39,960 bases of DNA from Burkholderiales bacterium (GTDB lineage: Bacteria; Pseudomonadota; Gammaproteobacteria; Burkholderiales; Casimicrobiaceae). Made by a program: the position numbers and the translations under genes. This document shows, in pieces, positions 22,705 to 32,410 of the stretch. The DNA is taken from positions 1 to 39,960 of the forward strand of contig JAIRJZ010000054.1 in NCBI GenBank assembly GCA_031260355.1. Direction: 5' to 3'. The first letter of the stretch is position 1; the number at the start of each line of letters is the position of its first letter. The notes under the pieces were generated by a model. It was not told where the DNA came from, made no database searches, and saw only the letters and a list, made by a program, of their open reading frames with translations.

Positions 22705-24498
22705 TTATTTGTCGTCAACTTGCAGGATCGCCAGAAACGCTTCCTGCGGAATTTCAACGTTGCCGACCGCTTTCATTCGTTTTTTTCCTGCTTTCTGTTT
22801 TTCCAGCAACTTGCGCTTGCGCGTGATGTCGCCGCCGTAACACTTCGCCAGCACATTCTTGCGCATCGCCTTGATCGTTTCGCGGGCGACGATCTGGCCG
22901 CCGATTGCCGCCTGCACCGCCACGTCGAACATCTGCCGCGGAATCAATTTGCGCATCCGCGTCGCCACATCACGGCCGCGGTATTGCGCCACCGACCGGT
23001 GCACCATCGACGACAACGCATCAACACGATCGCCGTTGATCAGAATATCGAGTTTGACAACATCGGCCACGCGGAATTCCTTGAAGTCGTAATCGAGGGA
23101 GGCGTAACCGCGCGACACCGATTTCAGCCGATCGAAAAAATCCATGACCACTTCGGCCATCGGTAACTCGTATGTCAACAAAATCTGTCTGCCGAGATAC
23201 TGCATGTTTTTCTGAATGCCGCGTTTTTCGGTGCACAGCGTCAGCACCGGCCCGACGTAATCCTGCGGCACCAGAATCGTCGTCGTGATGATCGGTTCGC
23301 GGATTTCGGTGACACGCGACAAGTCCGGCAGCTTCGACGGATTTTCAATCTCGACGACAGTACCGTCGTTCAGCAGCAACTGATAAATCACCGTCGGCGC
23401 CGTCGTGATCAAATCCATGTCGTATTCGCGTTCCAGCCGTTCCTGCACAATGTCCATGTGCAGCAGACCGAGAAAACCGCAGCGGAAACCGAAGCCCAGC
23501 GCCTGCGAAACTTCCGGCTCGTAGTGCAGCGAGGCATCGTTGAGTTTCAGCTTGTCGAGCGCATCGCGCAACGCCTCATACTGGTTGGCCTCGATCGGAT
23601 ACAACCCGGCAAAAACCTGCGGCTTGACATCCTTGAAGCCCGGCAACGCTTCGCTTGCCGGTTTCTGCGCCAGCGTCACCGTATCGCCGACCTTCGCTGC
23701 CTTCAACTCTCTGATGCCGGCGACGATGAAGCCGACTTCACCCGCCGACAGCGAGGGCTGCGCCACCGATTTCGGCGTGAAAACGCCCAACTGCTCGCAG
23801 ACATAGGTCGCGCCGGTGGACATCAATAAAATCTTGTCGCGTTGCTTCAGCGTTCCTTCGACCACCCGCACCAGCATCACGACGCCGACGTAATTGTCGA
23901 ACCACGAATCAATGATCAGCGCCTGCAGCGGCGCTTCGGGGTTGCCTTTCGGGGGAGGCACCTGGGCGACGATCATTTCCAGCACTTCGTCGATCCCTTC
24001 GCCAGTCTTGGCGCTGATCCGCACCGCCTCGGCCGCTTCGATACCGACGATGTCCTCGATTTCGCCGATCACCCGCTCGGGTTCCGCCGACGGCAGATCG
24101 ATCTTGTTCAACACCGGAAACACCTCGACGCCTTGCTCGATGGCGGTGTAGCAGTTCGCCACCGTCTGCGCCTCGACGCCCTGCGACGCATCGACCACCA
24201 GCAGCGCACCCTCGCACGCGGCCAGCGAACGCGAAACCTCGTAAGCGAAATCGACGTGTCCCGGCGTATCAATCATGTTGAGCAAATAAGTCGCGCCGTC
24301 GCGCGCCTTGTAATGCAGTACCGCCGTTTGCGCCTTGATCGTGATGCCGCGCTCGCGTTCGAGAGCCATCGAGTCAAGCACCTGCTCGCTCATCTCGCGC
24401 TCCGACAAAGCGCCGCAACGCTGAATCAGGCGGTCGGCTAGTGTTGATTTGCCGTGATCGATGTGGGCGATGATCGAAAAATTACGTATGGATTGCAC
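22705..24498 (-). CDS. lepA: Elongation factor 4 (LepA)
   Basis: A ribosome-associated GTPase of 597 residues implicated in initiation, 30S assembly and back-translocation. G1 is [10 protein letters not shown] near residue 11, G3 DTPGHVDF, and G4 NKIDLP. EF-G-like domains II, III and V follow, and the LepA-specific C-terminus ends with the basic stretch [17 protein letters not shown] and the tail [14 protein letters not shown]. The start is GTG at 24498. It is the first gene of a tight lepA-lepB-DUF4845-rnc-era operon. About 130 bp of gene-free DNA separate it from pssA upstream. Confidence 0.97.
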   Translation of the reverse strand: MQSIRNFSIIAHIDHGKSTLADRLIQRCGALSEREMSEQVLDSMALERERGITIKAQTAVLHYKARDGATYLLNMIDTPGHVDFAYEVSRSLAACEGALLVVDASQGVEAQTVANCYTAIEQGVEVFPVLNKIDLPSAEPERVIGEIEDIVGIEAAEAVRISAKTGEGIDEVLEMIVAQVPPPKGNPEAPLQALIIDSWFDNYVGVVMLVRVVEGTLKQRDKILLMSTGATYVCEQLGVFTPKSVAQPSLSAGEVGFIVAGIRELKAAKVGDTVTLAQKPASEALPGFKDVKPQVFAGLYPIEANQYEALRDALDKLKLNDASLHYEPEVSQALGFGFRCGFLGLLHMDIVQERLEREYDMDLITTAPTVIYQLLLNDGTVVEIENPSKLPDLSRVTEIREPIITTTILVPQDYVGPVLTLCTEKRGIQKNMQYLGRQILLTYELPMAEVVMDFFDRLKSVSRGYASLDYDFKEFRVADVVKLDILINGDRVDALSSMVHRSVAQYRGRDVATRMRKLIPRQMFDVAVQAAIGGQIVARETIKAMRKNVLAKCYGGDITRKRKLLEKQKAGKKRMKAVGNVEIPQEAFLAILQVDDK

Positions 24499-24628
24499 AG
24501 AGGGTTCCCGGACCGATGAAAAGCGCTTCGCCTGTCAAATGGCTCACAAAGCAAGCGAGGTCATTCGACCCTCGCATCAAAAGCAGCGTATTGTAGCGCA
24601 GAAGCCCTTGAATTCCGGCGAAACTTTC

Positions 24629-25402
24629 CTAGGAAAGCGGCGGACGGCAACGCTCGCGCCACAATACCCAGCCGGTCGTCGCAAATCCCGACAGCGCATA
24701 CAGCACGGAGCAAGAAAACAGCACCAACGGCGGCTGCAAAGCGAGCAACGCAAACACCAGCACCAGAATCAGCACCGTCACGAACGGCACGCTCTTTTTC
24801 AGGTTGACCGTTTTGAAGCTGTAATAGCGCAAATTGCTCGGCATGACGATTCCGGCAAACAGCGTCACCGCCGCGGCCAGCCACAGCGCTTGCTGCCCGG
24901 TTACCGCATTGTCGTAAAACACCCAGACAAACCCCGCCACCAGTGCCGCCGCCGCCGGACTCGGTATGCCGGTAAACCAGCGCTTGTCGGCAGCATCGAG
25001 CATCGTATTGAAGCGCGCCAGCCGCGCCGCCGCGCCGGCGACGTAAATGAATGCAGCGATCCAGCCCAGCTTGCCGAGATCGTGCAACGCCCAGCTATAG
25101 ATCAGCAACGCCGGCGCCACGCCGAACGACACCATGTCCGACAGGCTGTCGTATTCGGCGCCGAACGCGCTCTGCGTCTTGGTCAGCCGCGCCACCCGGC
25201 CATCGAGGCTGTCGAGAATCGCCGCGATAAAAATCGCCCCGGCCGCCCGCCCGAAATGGCCGTTCATCCCCTGAACGATCGAGTAAAAGCCGGCAAACAG
25301 CGCCGCCGTCGTGAACAAATTGGGCAGCAAATAAATCCCCCGCCGCCGCCCGGCGTTTTTACGCAATACTCGCTCTTTGCGGTCTTTCTCGTAAAGGGAC
25401 AT
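24629..25402 (-). CDS. pssA: CDP-diacylglycerol-serine phosphatidyltransferase
   Basis: Makes phosphatidylserine from CDP-diacylglycerol and serine at the inner membrane. It is of the CDP-alcohol phosphotransferase type with DGRVARLTKTQSAFGAEYDS, which carries the D-G-x2-A-R-x8-G-x3-D motif at about residues 70-89, and seven or eight hydrophobic segments. From the ATG at 25402 it is 257 residues; a GTG at 25426 that overlaps the psd stop by 4 bp is possible and would give 265. psd, the next enzyme, is immediately upstream in the same direction, so the two phosphatidylethanolamine steps are co-transcribed. A 14-bp palindrome CTTTCCTAGGAAAG covers the stop codon. Confidence 0.94.
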   Translation of the reverse strand: MSLYEKDRKERVLRKNAGRRRGIYLLPNLFTTAALFAGFYSIVQGMNGHFGRAAGAIFIAAILDSLDGRVARLTKTQSAFGAEYDSLSDMVSFGVAPALLIYSWALHDLGKLGWIAAFIYVAGAAARLARFNTMLDAADKRWFTGIPSPAAAALVAGFVWVFYDNAVTGQQALWLAAAVTLFAGIVMPSNLRYYSFKTVNLKKSVPFVTVLILVLVFALLALQPPLVLFSCSVLYALSGFATTGWVLWRERCRPPLS

Positions 25403-25422
25403 GGAGCCTTTCCGTTCTTCCG

Positions 25423-26067
25423 TCACTGCAATTCAGCCAGCACCGTTTCGGTCGCCCGCACCTTCTGCCCGATGGTCACACAGGCGCGCGCCGACACCGG
25501 CAGGTAAACATCGACCCGCGACCCGAAACGGATAAACCCGTAGCGCTGGCCGCGCGTCAGCGTATCACCGGCGTTAACGTAGCAGAGAATACGCCTCGCC
25601 ACCAGACCGGCCACTTGCACGCAAGTCACCGCCTGCCCATCGGCAGCCGTCAGGTGCAGCGCATTACGCTCGTTCTCGGCCGACGCCTTATCGATCGCCG
25701 CATTCAGGAAACGACCACGGTCATACCAAACCTTTTCGACCTTGCCGTCAATCGGACTCCTTTGAGAATGTACATTAAAAACATTCATGAACACACTGAT
25801 TTTCAAAGAATTTCTATCGAGATAGGGGTCATGCGCCGGCTCGACTTTGATCACCCGCCCATCGGCCGGACACAGAACCGCATTGGGCTGCGCCGGAATT
25901 TCACGCGCTGGATCGCGAAAAAACTGCAAAATAAACAGAACGATCAGCCACGCCAACGCCGCCAGCCAGCACGGTGCCAGCCACGACAGCGCCAGTGCAA
26001 CAAACGCCGCCACAGCCAAGAACGGCCACCCCTCTCTTGCCACCCATTGGTGAGGATAATTTTTCAT
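25423..26067 (-). CDS. psd: Phosphatidylserine decarboxylase proenzyme
   Basis: Converts phosphatidylserine to phosphatidylethanolamine. This is the short, 214-residue type. Two hydrophobic stretches lie at residues 15-30 and 32-48, followed by [13 protein letters not shown], and [16 protein letters not shown]. The proenzyme self-cleaves at the Gly-Ser of [10 protein letters not shown] near residue 181 to make the pyruvoyl cofactor. A weak AAGG lies 10 bases before the ATG. It heads a psd-pssA pair. Upstream is a 191-bp AT-rich gap. Confidence 0.95.
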   Translation of the reverse strand: MKNYPHQWVAREGWPFLAVAAFVALALSWLAPCWLAALAWLIVLFILQFFRDPAREIPAQPNAVLCPADGRVIKVEPAHDPYLDRNSLKISVFMNVFNVHSQRSPIDGKVEKVWYDRGRFLNAAIDKASAENERNALHLTAADGQAVTCVQVAGLVARRILCYVNAGDTLTRGQRYGFIRFGSRVDVYLPVSARACVTIGQKVRATETVLAELQ

Positions 26068-26258
26068 AAATACAATACCTTATAAAGCTTTTCTAATGTT
26101 GTTTGTAATGATTTATTCCACCCCCGTTCCGGGTGGGATTTGTCAACGAATTCTTTCATTATATAGAACAACTTTGGCAAAGCGACAGTTCCTCCGTCGC
26201 CGCTCTCTCTGCACCGCTTTTCCCGATACCCATTGAAAAAGGCTCATTGCCAGACGGT
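26068..26258 (-). promoter_or_regulatory. AT-rich psd upstream region
   Basis: A 191-bp gap between the cysteine synthase-like gene and psd, much richer in A+T than its flanks. On the minus strand it has a good -10-like TATAAT in TTCTATATAATG (about 26155-26166) but no clear -35, then GTTGACA, an inverted repeat CCACCC/GGGTGG (26118-26136) and the psd start. It probably holds the psd promoter; the hairpin's role is unclear. Confidence 0.35.
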
Positions 26259-27287
26259 TCAACAGCATCCACACCCCTGCCCTGCCGCCAGCGTTATTGC
26301 GCGAACCCCCATGATTTCAACCTCGGGAGCAAGCATGCCGGGGCATACCGGTTCCGGCAGCATCAAATCGGTGGACAGGTATTTCTTGCTGCAATCGGCG
26401 AATACCGTCGTGACCACTGCCTCGCTTCCCATTTCGTTGTGCACTTTCAGCGCGCCGAGGAAATTGGCGCCGGATGAAATCCCCACGCCCAAGCCATAAA
26501 GCGCCAGTTTCTGCGCCATCAGAATCGCATCGCCGTCATCAACGCTGACGATGCCGTCCAGTTGCTTCAAATCAAGCACCGCCGGGATCAACTCGTCCGA
26601 GATACCCTGAATCCGGTGTTTGCCGACCCGGTAGCCGGTTGACAGCGTCGGCGAATTTGACGGTTCCAGCGGATGCGCGCGTACCGCCGGCACCTTTTCA
26701 CGCAGGTAGCGGTCAACCCCCATCACCGTGCCGCCGGTACCGACGCCGGCCACAAACGCATTGGGACGCACACCGCAGCCTTGCAACTGCGCGAACAATT
26801 CCGGTCCGGTCGTCAAATAATGGGCTTCGCTGTTATCGTGGTTGGAAAACTGGCGCGGCAAAAAAGCCCCCGGCGTCTGTGCCGCGAACTGTTCGCTTTC
26901 CCGGATGCTGCCGAGAAAACCGCCTTCCTCGCGGTTCACCAGCCGCACCTCGGCGCCGAAGCTCTGGAGCAAATTGATGCGCTCGCGGCTCATCCAGTCC
27001 GGCATGAAGACCACCACTGGGCAGTCCAGCAGACCGCCGAGCGCTGAAAAAGCGATGCCTGTGTTGCCGCTGGTCGCTTCGACGATCGTGCCGCCAGGTT
27101 GCAAACGTCCTTGTTCGATCGCCCGCCACAAAATGTGGAACGCCATCCGGTCTTTGATGCTGCCGGTCAGGTTGTAGTACTCCGCCTTGGCGTAGATCCG
27201 CCGCGGTTGCCCTTGAAAAGTACAATCGATTTGCAAAAGCGGCGTGTTGCCGATCAGGCCGACCAGTTTCCGGAGCTTTTGTAACAT
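26259..27287 (-). CDS. Cysteine synthase family PLP enzyme
   Basis: A 342-residue fold-type II PLP protein of the CysK/CysM group, which makes cysteine from an activated serine and sulfide or thiosulfate. Signature blocks are [13 protein letters not shown] near the start, [11 protein letters not shown] with the PLP lysine, [16 protein letters not shown], and [13 protein letters not shown]. It is about 40 residues longer than E. coli CysM because of a C-terminal extension with [11 protein letters not shown] and a terminal cysteine-rich GQGCGCC. Whether it is CysK, CysM or a cystathionine-beta-synthase-like variant cannot be told by eye. The ATG at 27287 has AGGAAGAG 5 bases upstream. Confidence 0.88.
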   Translation of the reverse strand: MLQKLRKLVGLIGNTPLLQIDCTFQGQPRRIYAKAEYYNLTGSIKDRMAFHILWRAIEQGRLQPGGTIVEATSGNTGIAFSALGGLLDCPVVVFMPDWMSRERINLLQSFGAEVRLVNREEGGFLGSIRESEQFAAQTPGAFLPRQFSNHDNSEAHYLTTGPELFAQLQGCGVRPNAFVAGVGTGGTVMGVDRYLREKVPAVRAHPLEPSNSPTLSTGYRVGKHRIQGISDELIPAVLDLKQLDGIVSVDDGDAILMAQKLALYGLGVGISSGANFLGALKVHNEMGSEAVVTTVFADCSKKYLSTDLMLPEPVCPGMLAPEVEIMGVRAITLAAGQGCGCC

Positions 27288-27660
27288 TTGTCTCTTCCTT
27301 TCACACACCGCCTGACGCCGCGCATTCCCGTTGTCGCCTTTCGGCCTTCCCTGAAAAACCCCGATAAGCGCATGGCCACACAAATCAGCGGTGAATTGTC
27401 TCCGATTCGCTCCCCTGCCGCAACTGCACGCATGCAACCGTCTTTTCGGCGTCGGGTTATCGTCTCGGAAAACGCATCGTCAATGCACCGATAAAATGGC
27501 GCACCGGGTTCGTTGCGTCGCGTATGCAGGATTTGTGTCAGACCAACGCTTCACGAGCGGAATGGCGTCAATATCCGCACGGTTGCTCCACGCTTCGAGC
27601 GTTGTTCGCACAGAAGTCGGTGGTAGACTCGCGCTTTTCAATCTTCCGGCTTTTTTCCGA
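27288..27660. other. Gene-free divergent intergenic region
   Basis: The 373 bp between the divergent cysteine synthase-like gene and the UPF0114 gene. An open frame runs through it into the UPF0114 gene (from 27391), but its residues show no protein-like pattern and the next gene has a better start at 27661. It should hold promoters for both directions; I see no convincing box, riboswitch or hairpin. Confidence 0.5.
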
Positions 27661-28293
27661 ATGACTTCCGAGAAATCTCAAGACCCCGTGGCCCCCAGAG
27701 CCCGTTCTCTGCGGCCGCCACGACCGTTGCCGCGCCTCATTTTCATGAGCCGCTGGTTGCAACTGCCGCTGTACCTAGGGTTGATCGTTGCCCAGGCGGT
27801 ATATGTTTGGCTTTTCTGGGTCGAACTGGTTCACCTGATTGAGGCGACGTTCGGCAGTCAGGAGGCGATCCGCCTGATCGTCGCCAACGTCACCCCGCCC
27901 GGCCAGCCGGTTATCGAGATGGCCAAGCCGACGGAAACGGTGATCATGCTGGTGATTCTGGGATTGATCGATGTGGTGATGATTTCCAACCTGTTGATCA
28001 TGGTGATCGTCGGCGGCTTCGAAACCTTCGTCTCGCGGCTCGATCTCGACCAGCATCCCGATCAGCCCGAATGGCTGTCACACGTCAACGCCAGCGTATT
28101 GAAAGTCAAGCTCGGTACCGCAATCATCAGCATTTCGTCGATCCACCTGCTGAAAACCTTTATCAACGCCCATGCCTACGACGCCAAAACGCTGATTGCG
28201 CAAACTTGCATCCATCTCGCTTTCCTGCTGTCGGCGATGGCGATCGCCGCCTGCGACCGCATCTTGCCGCATAATGTTTCTCCGCAACACTGA
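27661..28293 (+). CDS. UPF0114 / YqhA-family membrane protein
   Basis: A 210-residue inner-membrane protein with four hydrophobic segments (about residues 35-55, 95-120, 150-168 and 180-198). The family is recognised by [15 protein letters not shown], the hydrophobic [30 protein letters not shown], and [18 protein letters not shown]. Function is unknown. The ATG at 27661 is chosen because the family begins shortly before the first membrane segment; a start at 27748 (MSRWLQL) is also possible. A class I fumarase gene begins 27 bp later, an arrangement that suggests co-transcription. Confidence 0.88.
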   Translation: MTSEKSQDPVAPRARSLRPPRPLPRLIFMSRWLQLPLYLGLIVAQAVYVWLFWVELVHLIEATFGSQEAIRLIVANVTPPGQPVIEMAKPTETVIMLVILGLIDVVMISNLLIMVIVGGFETFVSRLDLDQHPDQPEWLSHVNASVLKVKLGTAIISISSIHLLKTFINAHAYDAKTLIAQTCIHLAFLLSAMAIAACDRILPHNVSPQH

Positions 28294-28320
28294 ACCTCTC
28301 AACAAGAACTGGAATGCCTC

Positions 28321-29844
28321 ATGAGCACCTTGATTCGTACCGAAGATTTCGTCCAGAGCATTGCCGATGCCTTGCAGTACATCTCTTATTACCACCCGAT
28401 GGACTACATCGAGGCGCTGGGAAAAGCCTATGAGGCCGAGCAATCGCCCGCCGCCAAAGACGCCATCGCGCAAATCCTGACCAATTCGCGGATGTGCGCC
28501 GAAGGTCATCGGCCGATATGCCAGGATACCGGGATCGTCACCGCCTTCATCAAGGTCGGAATGGATGTGCGCTTCGAGAACCCTTCGCGGTCGATTCTCG
28601 ACATGGTCAACGAAGGCGTTGTCCGCGCCTACACCGACAAAACCAACCCGTTGCGCTATTCGGTGCTGGCCGACCCGGCAGGAACGCGGAAAAACACTCG
28701 CGACAATACGCCAGCCATCGTTTATTTCGATCTCGTTCCCGGCAATACCGTCGATATCAGCATCGCCGCCAAGGGCGGAGGCTCCGAAGCCAAATCGAAA
28801 TTCGCGATGCTCAACCCCTCCGATTCCATCGTCGATTGGGTGATGAAAATGCTACCGACGATGGGCGCCGGCTGGTGCCCGCCCGGCATTCTCGGCATCG
28901 GCATCGGCGGCACCGCCGAAAAAGCGATGCTGATGGCCAAGGAAGCGTTGATGGGAACGGTTGATATCGCCGATCTGATCCAGCGCGGCCCGAAAAATCG
29001 CCTCGAAGAACTGCGCCTTGAAATCTACGAAAAAGTGAACGCGTTCGGCATCGGCGCACAGGGCTTGGGAGGATTGTCCACCGTGCTCGATGTCAAGATA
29101 CTCGATTGCCCGACACACGCCGCCAACTTGCCGGTCGCGATGATTCCAAACTGCGCCGCTTGTCGCCATCTCCACTTCACGCTCGACAGCAGCGGCCCCG
29201 CCGAATTGCCCCCGTCGGATTTGTCCCGCTGGCCGAAAGTCACTTGGGCTCCGTCGCCGGAAGCGCGCCGCGTCAACCTCGACACATTGACCAAAGAGGA
29301 AGTCGCCTCGTGGAAACCGGGCGAACGGCTGCTGTTGAACGGCAACATGCTGACCGGCCGCGACGCCGCCCACAAACGGATCGCCGACATGCTGGCGCGC
29401 GGAGAAACCTTGCCAGTGTCGTTCAGGAACCGTGTGATCTATTATGTCGGCCCGGTCGATCCGGTCGGCGACGAAGCCGTCGGCCCCGCCGGCCCGACGA
29501 CCGCGACGCGCATGGACAAATTCACCGAAACGATGCTGGCGCAAACCGGACTGGCAGCGATGGTCGGCAAAGGCGAGCGCGGCTCCGTTGCGATCGAAGC
29601 CATCAAAAAGCACCGAGCCGCTTATCTGATCGCCATCGGCGGCGCCGCCTACCTCGTTGCCAAAGCGATCAAGAAATCGAGAGTCGTCGCGTTCGAAGAC
29701 CTCGGGATGGAAGCGATCTACGAGTTTGAATTGAAAGACATGCCGGTTACCGTTGCCGTTGACAGCAGCGGCCAATCGCTGCACAAGACCGGACCGCTCG
29801 AATGGCAGAAGAAAATCGGAAAAATTCCGGTGGTTGTCGGATAA
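28321..29844 (+). CDS. Class I fumarate hydratase (iron-sulfur)
   Basis: Hydrates fumarate to malate in the citric acid cycle using an oxygen-sensitive [4Fe-4S] cluster. It is 507 residues with the alpha domain followed by the beta domain in a single chain. Likely cluster cysteines are in RPICQDTG (near residue 67), DCPTHAA and MIPNCAACRH. GGGSEAKSKFAML is the alpha-domain signature, while VGPAGPTTATRMDKF and MVGKGERG mark the beta domain. fumA and fumB of E. coli belong to this class, and I give no symbol because the members are not distinguishable by eye. It follows the UPF0114 gene by 27 bp. Confidence 0.95.
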   Translation: MSTLIRTEDFVQSIADALQYISYYHPMDYIEALGKAYEAEQSPAAKDAIAQILTNSRMCAEGHRPICQDTGIVTAFIKVGMDVRFENPSRSILDMVNEGVVRAYTDKTNPLRYSVLADPAGTRKNTRDNTPAIVYFDLVPGNTVDISIAAKGGGSEAKSKFAMLNPSDSIVDWVMKMLPTMGAGWCPPGILGIGIGGTAEKAMLMAKEALMGTVDIADLIQRGPKNRLEELRLEIYEKVNAFGIGAQGLGGLSTVLDVKILDCPTHAANLPVAMIPNCAACRHLHFTLDSSGPAELPPSDLSRWPKVTWAPSPEARRVNLDTLTKEEVASWKPGERLLLNGNMLTGRDAAHKRIADMLARGETLPVSFRNRVIYYVGPVDPVGDEAVGPAGPTTATRMDKFTETMLAQTGLAAMVGKGERGSVAIEAIKKHRAAYLIAIGGAAYLVAKAIKKSRVVAFEDLGMEAIYEFELKDMPVTVAVDSSGQSLHKTGPLEWQKKIGKIPVVVG

Positions 29845-29881
29845 AGCGATTTTGTTAAACGCGCATACTGACAAAGCCCTC

Positions 29882-29975
29882 CCCTTCAAGGGGAGGGTTA
29901 GGGTGGGGATGGGGTTGCTTGCATGGATAACCACGAAACTCCATCCCCATCCCGGCCGTCCCCTTGAAGGGGAAG
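29882..29975. repeat. G-run repeat, copy 2, with inverted partner
   Basis: 29882-29917 is identical over 36 nt to 13517-13552, with five G runs between 29890 and 29914. A partial inverted partner follows: CCATCCCCATCCC (from 29940) and CCCCTTGAAGGGG near 29960-29973. It lies 38 bp after the fumarase stop on its sense strand, so the mRNA 3' end would be G-rich. The remaining 235-bp gap to hemH has no gene. Confidence 0.8.
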
Positions 29976-30060
29976 GAGGAAAGCACAGAGCATCCTCGCA
30001 GAAATGTATTCACTTGAACCGAAACCTCGCTAGCATTGTTCAATAGGTGACGGACAGGGG

Positions 30061-30076
30061 GCGCCGCTTGCGGCGC
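30061..30076 (-). terminator. Hairpin after hemH
   Basis: GCGCCGC (30061-30067) and GCGGCGC (30070-30076) form a perfect 7-bp G/C stem three bases after the hemH stop. On the minus strand it is not followed by a T-run, so it may be a weak terminator or an mRNA end stabiliser. Confidence 0.45.
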
Positions 30077-30079
30077 TTC

Positions 30080-31156
30080 CTAAAAAATCCGCCGGTTTTC
30101 CTGAGGTTTCGGTGCTGCCTGCGGTTGCAAGATCCCGCGCAATTCCGGCATCAGCACTTCCACCATCGCCGAAATCCACGGCGGGAAATCGTTGAGACAA
30201 GGGATCAAATTGAATTCGCCGCCGCCATTTTTCTGGAAAACCTCTTTCCCGCCGATGCCGATTTCTTCGATGGTTTCCAGGCAATCGGCAACGAAACCGG
30301 GGCAGATCACATCGACCCGGCGCACTTTCTTTTTACCCAGCGCCGCCAGCACGTCGAACGTATAGGGTTGCAGCCAACGCGCGCGACCGAAGCGCGACTG
30401 AAACGACAGCGTCCAGTCTTTCAGGCCAAGCTGCGCGGCGAGACGGTGCGCGGTGCGTCGGCATTCGTCGTAATAGGGATCGCCGTCTTCACGCGTTTTC
30501 TCGGGCGCGCCATGGAACGACATCACCAGATGCTCGGTAAAACCCTCGCGCTGCCAGTACTTCTGTACCCGTTCTTTCAGCGCACCGATGTACGCCGGAT
30601 GGTCGGCGTAAGAGCCGATCATTCGCAATGCCGGTACAAATCGCCGCCGTTGCAAGCAGGCCGCAACCGCATCGAAGGAACTGCCGGTCGTGCTCGCCGC
30701 GTACTGCGGATACAGCGGCAATACCACCAGCGAGGCGCATCCCTGCCGGCGCAAAGCTTCAATTCCGTTCACCACCGACGGCTGGCCATACCGCATCCCG
30801 ATTTCCACGGCAACACTCTCGGCAGGATAACCTTCTTTTTTGAGCGCCTCACCGAGATAGCCTTGCACCATGTCGCGCTGGGTTTGCGTATGCACGAGCA
30901 ACGGCGACCCTTCGCGCGTCCAGATTTCGCGATATTTCTCGGCGGATTTTGCCGGTCGCGTTCGCAACACGATTCCATGCAGTATCGGCTTCCACAGCCA
31001 GCGCGGCGTTTCGATCACACGCGGGTCGTTCAGAAATTCGGCCAGATAACGGCGCACCGCCGGCGCGGTCGGTGCCTCGGGCGTCCCCATATTGATCAGC
31101 AGGATGCCGATCCGGGAAGACGGGTCGGCAGAAGGTTCAGGCAAGTAACGGGACAT
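30080..31156 (-). CDS. hemH: Ferrochelatase
   Basis: Inserts Fe2+ into protoporphyrin IX, the last step of protoheme synthesis. It is 358 residues. ILLINMGTPEAPT opens the fold; VLPLYPQYAASTTGS is conserved; the metal-contacting histidine is in MSFHGAPEKT, and the conserved glutamate is in FVADCLETIEEI. SFQSRFGRARWLQPYT is the final signature. In betaproteobacteria hemH often lies beside hrcA, as here. A hairpin follows the stop closely. The ATG at 31156 fits the family. Confidence 0.97.
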   Translation of the reverse strand: MSRYLPEPSADPSSRIGILLINMGTPEAPTAPAVRRYLAEFLNDPRVIETPRWLWKPILHGIVLRTRPAKSAEKYREIWTREGSPLLVHTQTQRDMVQGYLGEALKKEGYPAESVAVEIGMRYGQPSVVNGIEALRRQGCASLVVLPLYPQYAASTTGSSFDAVAACLQRRRFVPALRMIGSYADHPAYIGALKERVQKYWQREGFTEHLVMSFHGAPEKTREDGDPYYDECRRTAHRLAAQLGLKDWTLSFQSRFGRARWLQPYTFDVLAALGKKKVRRVDVICPGFVADCLETIEEIGIGGKEVFQKNGGGEFNLIPCLNDFPPWISAMVEVLMPELRGILQPQAAPKPQENRRIF

Positions 31157-31208
31157 GAGAACTTATCTTAAAATTTTGTGTTGCCTTAAGCGTTCGTTGA
31201 GGCACCCG

Positions 31209-31234
31209 TCATTCCCGCTTCCGCGGGAATGACG
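31209..31234. repeat. Single GTCATTCCCGC hairpin repeat
   Basis: GTCATTCCCGC (31209-31219) and GCGGGAATGAC (31224-31234) pair perfectly over 11 bp with a four-base loop. It is one arm type of the paired repeats at the window ends, present here alone, in the 147-bp gap between hrcA and hemH. Confidence 0.75.
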
Positions 31235-31303
31235 ACTTCTTGATATCGGACTCCTGATACATTTCGAGACAGGCTCCAGGAACGACACAAAATTCTTCTT
31301 CGG

Positions 31304-32332
31304 CTACGACGATTGCGCTTGTTGCGTCAACGCGTTGGAAAGCAGACGCGCGGTGACATCGACAATCGGAATCACCCTTTCGTACGCCATCCGCGTCGGC
31401 CCGATTACGCCCATCGTGCCCATCACCTGTCCGTCAACGGTGTACGGCGCGGTGACGACGCTGCATTCGTCGAGCGGCATCATGCCGGCTTCGGCGCCGA
31501 TGTAGATATGTATGCCTTCAGCATTTTGCGACATGTCGAGCAAGTGCAGCAGCGACGTTTTCTTTTCAAACACATCGAACAGACGGCGCAACTGTTCCAT
31601 CCGGTCGGAAAAATCTTCGGCATCGAGCAGGTTTTTTTCTCCGGCCACCACCGCTTCGGTTTCCCGCAACGCGTCTTCGCTCAAATCGACCGCAGCACTC
31701 ATCAGCGCCGCAATGTCTTCTCGCAGCGTCTTCAATTCCTCGGAAAGCCGCAGCCGGATCGCCGGAAACGGCACACCGGCGAAATGACGGTTGAAGAAAT
31801 TTGAAGCCTCCGTCAACTCGCTTTGGGTATGGTCCTGCCGCGGCTGCAAGATGCGGTTTTGCACGTCGCCCTCGGGGGACACCACGATCAGCAGAACGCG
31901 CCGTTTGGACAAACGCAGAAACTCCAGATGCCGGAACGCCGCTTCCCGCCGTTTCGGCGTCATCACCACGCCGGCAAAATGCGACAGTTGCGACAGCAGG
32001 TTCGCCGCGCTGGCAATCAATTGTTGCGGCCGGACATCGGTTTGCAACTCGCTTTCGAGCCGCCTGACTTCCTGCTGGCCAAGCGGTTTGACCACCATCA
32101 GGCTGTCAACGAAAAAACGGTAGCCGCGCGCGGTCGGGATGCGCCCGGCCGAGGTGTGCGGGCTGGCGATGAACCCCATCTCTTCGAGATCGGCCATGAC
32201 GTTGCGCACCGTTGCCGGCGACAAATCCAGTCCCGACTGCCGGGTCAGCACCCGCGACCCCACCGGTTGCCCGTCGGCAACATAAAGGTCGATCAGCGTT
32301 TTCAGCAGGTGGGTGGCGCGCGGTTCAAGCAT
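31304..32332 (-). CDS. hrcA: Heat-inducible transcription repressor HrcA
   Basis: Represses heat-shock operons such as groESL by binding CIRCE operators, with its activity tuned by GroEL. It is 342 residues: an N-terminal winged helix (LLKTLIDLYVADGQPVGSR, LSPATVRNVMADLEE with GFIASPHTSAGRIPT), a middle dimerisation domain and a C-terminal regulatory domain (CSVVTAPYTVDGQVMGTMGV, IGPTRMAYERVIPIVD). I see no CIRCE sequence upstream or elsewhere in the window, so its targets must be elsewhere. It is divergent from nadK, with 78 bp shared between the starts. Confidence 0.97.
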   Translation of the reverse strand: MLEPRATHLLKTLIDLYVADGQPVGSRVLTRQSGLDLSPATVRNVMADLEEMGFIASPHTSAGRIPTARGYRFFVDSLMVVKPLGQQEVRRLESELQTDVRPQQLIASAANLLSQLSHFAGVVMTPKRREAAFRHLEFLRLSKRRVLLIVVSPEGDVQNRILQPRQDHTQSELTEASNFFNRHFAGVPFPAIRLRLSEELKTLREDIAALMSAAVDLSEDALRETEAVVAGEKNLLDAEDFSDRMEQLRRLFDVFEKKTSLLHLLDMSQNAEGIHIYIGAEAGMMPLDECSVVTAPYTVDGQVMGTMGVIGPTRMAYERVIPIVDVTARLLSNALTQQAQSS

Positions 32333-32410
32333 GCCGCATTGTACCGTGCCTGTCTTGCTCTTTCGCCCACGCCCCTGCCCGGCCGGGATGAATTATGAAA
32401 TAATAATGGA

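Noticed and set aside
27391-27660. Upstream extension of the UPF0114 protein
   Set aside because: In frame but not protein-like; the family begins near the 27661 start.
32333-32410. CIRCE operator between hrcA and nadK
   Set aside because: No TTAGCACTC-N9-GAGTGCTAA or near match is present.
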